Below are positions 63,231-64,000 of a stretch of DNA of 64,000 bases, one piece after another. The DNA is taken from the NCBI GenBank assembly GCA_035517495.1, contig DATIYT010000113.1:43984-107983 (forward strand). Direction: 5' to 3'. The translations under genes and the position numbers were made by a program. Under the pieces are notes generated by a model that saw only the letters and a program-made list of their open reading frames with translations, searched no databases and was not told where the DNA came from. Each line of letters opens with the position of its first letter. Position 1 is the first letter of the stretch. The stretch is from DASZHJ01 sp035517495. Lineage in GTDB: Bacteria; Pseudomonadota; Alphaproteobacteria; ATCC43930; CGMCC-115725.

Positions 63231-63920
63231 GAATCGTGCCTAACGGAAGATTGCCCCTCTAATTACGAAAGGATTGAACATCGACCGTGGTAAACGTTCT
63301 ATTAAGCGGCAACGTCATCAATCACTTATATTCGCGGCGTCAGTAAAACCGTCACGCTGACATCAATGGGTTAGCTGCAATCTGGAAAACCTTGACGGCG
63401 GGAATCCGCTCCGCGATAAGGCGCGCGCTTGGCGTAGAGAATGCAGAACGCACCAATCGCACAATCAGGGACGCAGAAGGAAAACGCCTGACACATCGAT
63501 CGGCTGAGTGTTCATTTCACCTCGCCAATCTAGGCGGCTGGTGGTGCTGCTGCTCGCGGAGCCATCGGCCCTCGAAAAGATCGCGGATCTGCCGACAGAA
63601 TTCGTGGAGCGGCAGAAGGAAATTGCCGAGGCGCAGAAAGAATTCCATGCAACAATACTAAAAATGCCGGCTGAACAAGAGGACACCCTTCTTGACATCA
63701 TGGCGTTGGCGACGAGGAGCTAAGACCACCTCAGCCATATGAGGCAGCAAACAACGAAGCGTTCGGCGGAGTAGCTCACCGATTCACTAAACCGATTGGA
63801 GGGACGGGCGGATGTCGAAATTTTTTAATCTCATCTGCAAAGTCGAGAGTGAATCAATAGGAAATTACCTGCCGCCCTTTCCCAACGTTGTTGCGGCTGC
63901 CCCCGGAACGAGGTCGCCCC
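63231..63920. other. Intergenic region with one doubtful ORF
   Basis: Nearly 700 bases lack a convincing gene. The best frame is 63508-63723 on the plus strand (GTG start, 71 residues, charged helical middle EFVERQKEIAEAQKEFHATI), which could be a small coiled-coil protein or the end of a decayed gene; it has no ribosome site. Confidence 0.4.
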
Positions 63921-64000
63921 ATGAAGGATACCAAAGAGGCTGGGGGCTCGAAGCCGGAGATCTTCGGAAAAGGGTCGCCAAAGACCGGGACTACGTCGAA
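63921..64000 (+). CDS. Start of a possible sulfotransferase family gene (3' end outside window)
   Basis: An ATG with a GAGG site eight bases upstream opens a frame that stays open to the window edge. It reads MKDTKEAGGSKPEIFGKGSP and then KTGTTS. The pattern with Pro-Lys-x-Gly-Thr-Thr-Ser resembles the PAPS phosphosulfate-binding loop at the start of sulfotransferases. Only 26 codons are visible, so the identification is tentative. Confidence 0.4.
   Translation, partial: MKDTKEAGGSKPEIFGKGSPKTGTTS

Overview
The window is chromosomal DNA from a high-GC alphaproteobacterium. The evidence is the run scpA-scpB ... tatB-tatC-serS-surE-pcm-nlpD-like-DUF815-yajC-secD ... Mth938-like ... NDUFAF6-like-trmFO, the divergent uvrA/ssb pair, gyrA-coaD, and an ECF sigma/RskA anti-sigma pair beside a fasciclin gene. 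Coding density is about 90 percent. There is no rRNA, no recognisable tRNA, no CRISPR array and no intact transposase or prophage. The order within the class cannot be fixed from sequence reading alone.

Bases 1-20000 hold the housekeeping block: chromosome segregation (ScpAB), Tat and Sec export, seryl-tRNA synthetase, stress and repair genes (SurE, Pcm), an NlpD-like lipoprotein, complex I assembly factor homologues and TrmFO. It is modified in two ways. The expected tatA slot between scpB and tatB is occupied by about 6 kb holding a 1-Cys peroxiredoxin, a frameshifted Tat-type vanadium haloperoxidase flanked by short direct repeats, and an hscC/J-domain chaperone pair. The expected secF slot after secD is empty. 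Between the two complex I assembly homologues sit sodB, a PuuD-like membrane protein and a 31-codon ORF, all on the other strand.

Bases 20000-30000 are accessory: a DpgC-like cofactor-independent dioxygenase homologue, a DUF1326-DUF2182 pair, a LuxR regulator, a gene-poor stretch with an MFS transporter remnant, small ORFs, a membrane cyclic-nucleotide-binding protein and imperfect GCGGAC-type dispersed repeats, then a PaaI thioesterase and the sigma/anti-sigma/fasciclin locus.

Bases 30000-46300 hold paaK, a B12-type radical SAM enzyme of unknown function, uvrA/ssb, gyrA (quinolone position Ala instead of Ser)-coaD, RidA, a threonine dehydratase-like enzyme, ArsR, a short-chain dehydrogenase lacking the catalytic Tyr, and a folB-pteridine reductase pair. 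Bases 46400-52400 form one operon: an Fbp-type ABC transporter (ATPase, binding protein, fused double permease), a class III CoA-transferase and a crotonase without the usual glutamates. Bases 52400-64000 carry small lipoproteins, a hairpin array with a terminator, a small exported peptide with a leader-like motif, a cupin fused to four rhodanese-like domains, an Old Yellow Enzyme, an orphan Flp pilin, an epoxide-hydrolase-like enzyme, a TauD-type oxygenase, a secreted protein whose start lies behind a G8 tract, a DUF882 protein and, at the edge, the start of a possible sulfotransferase.
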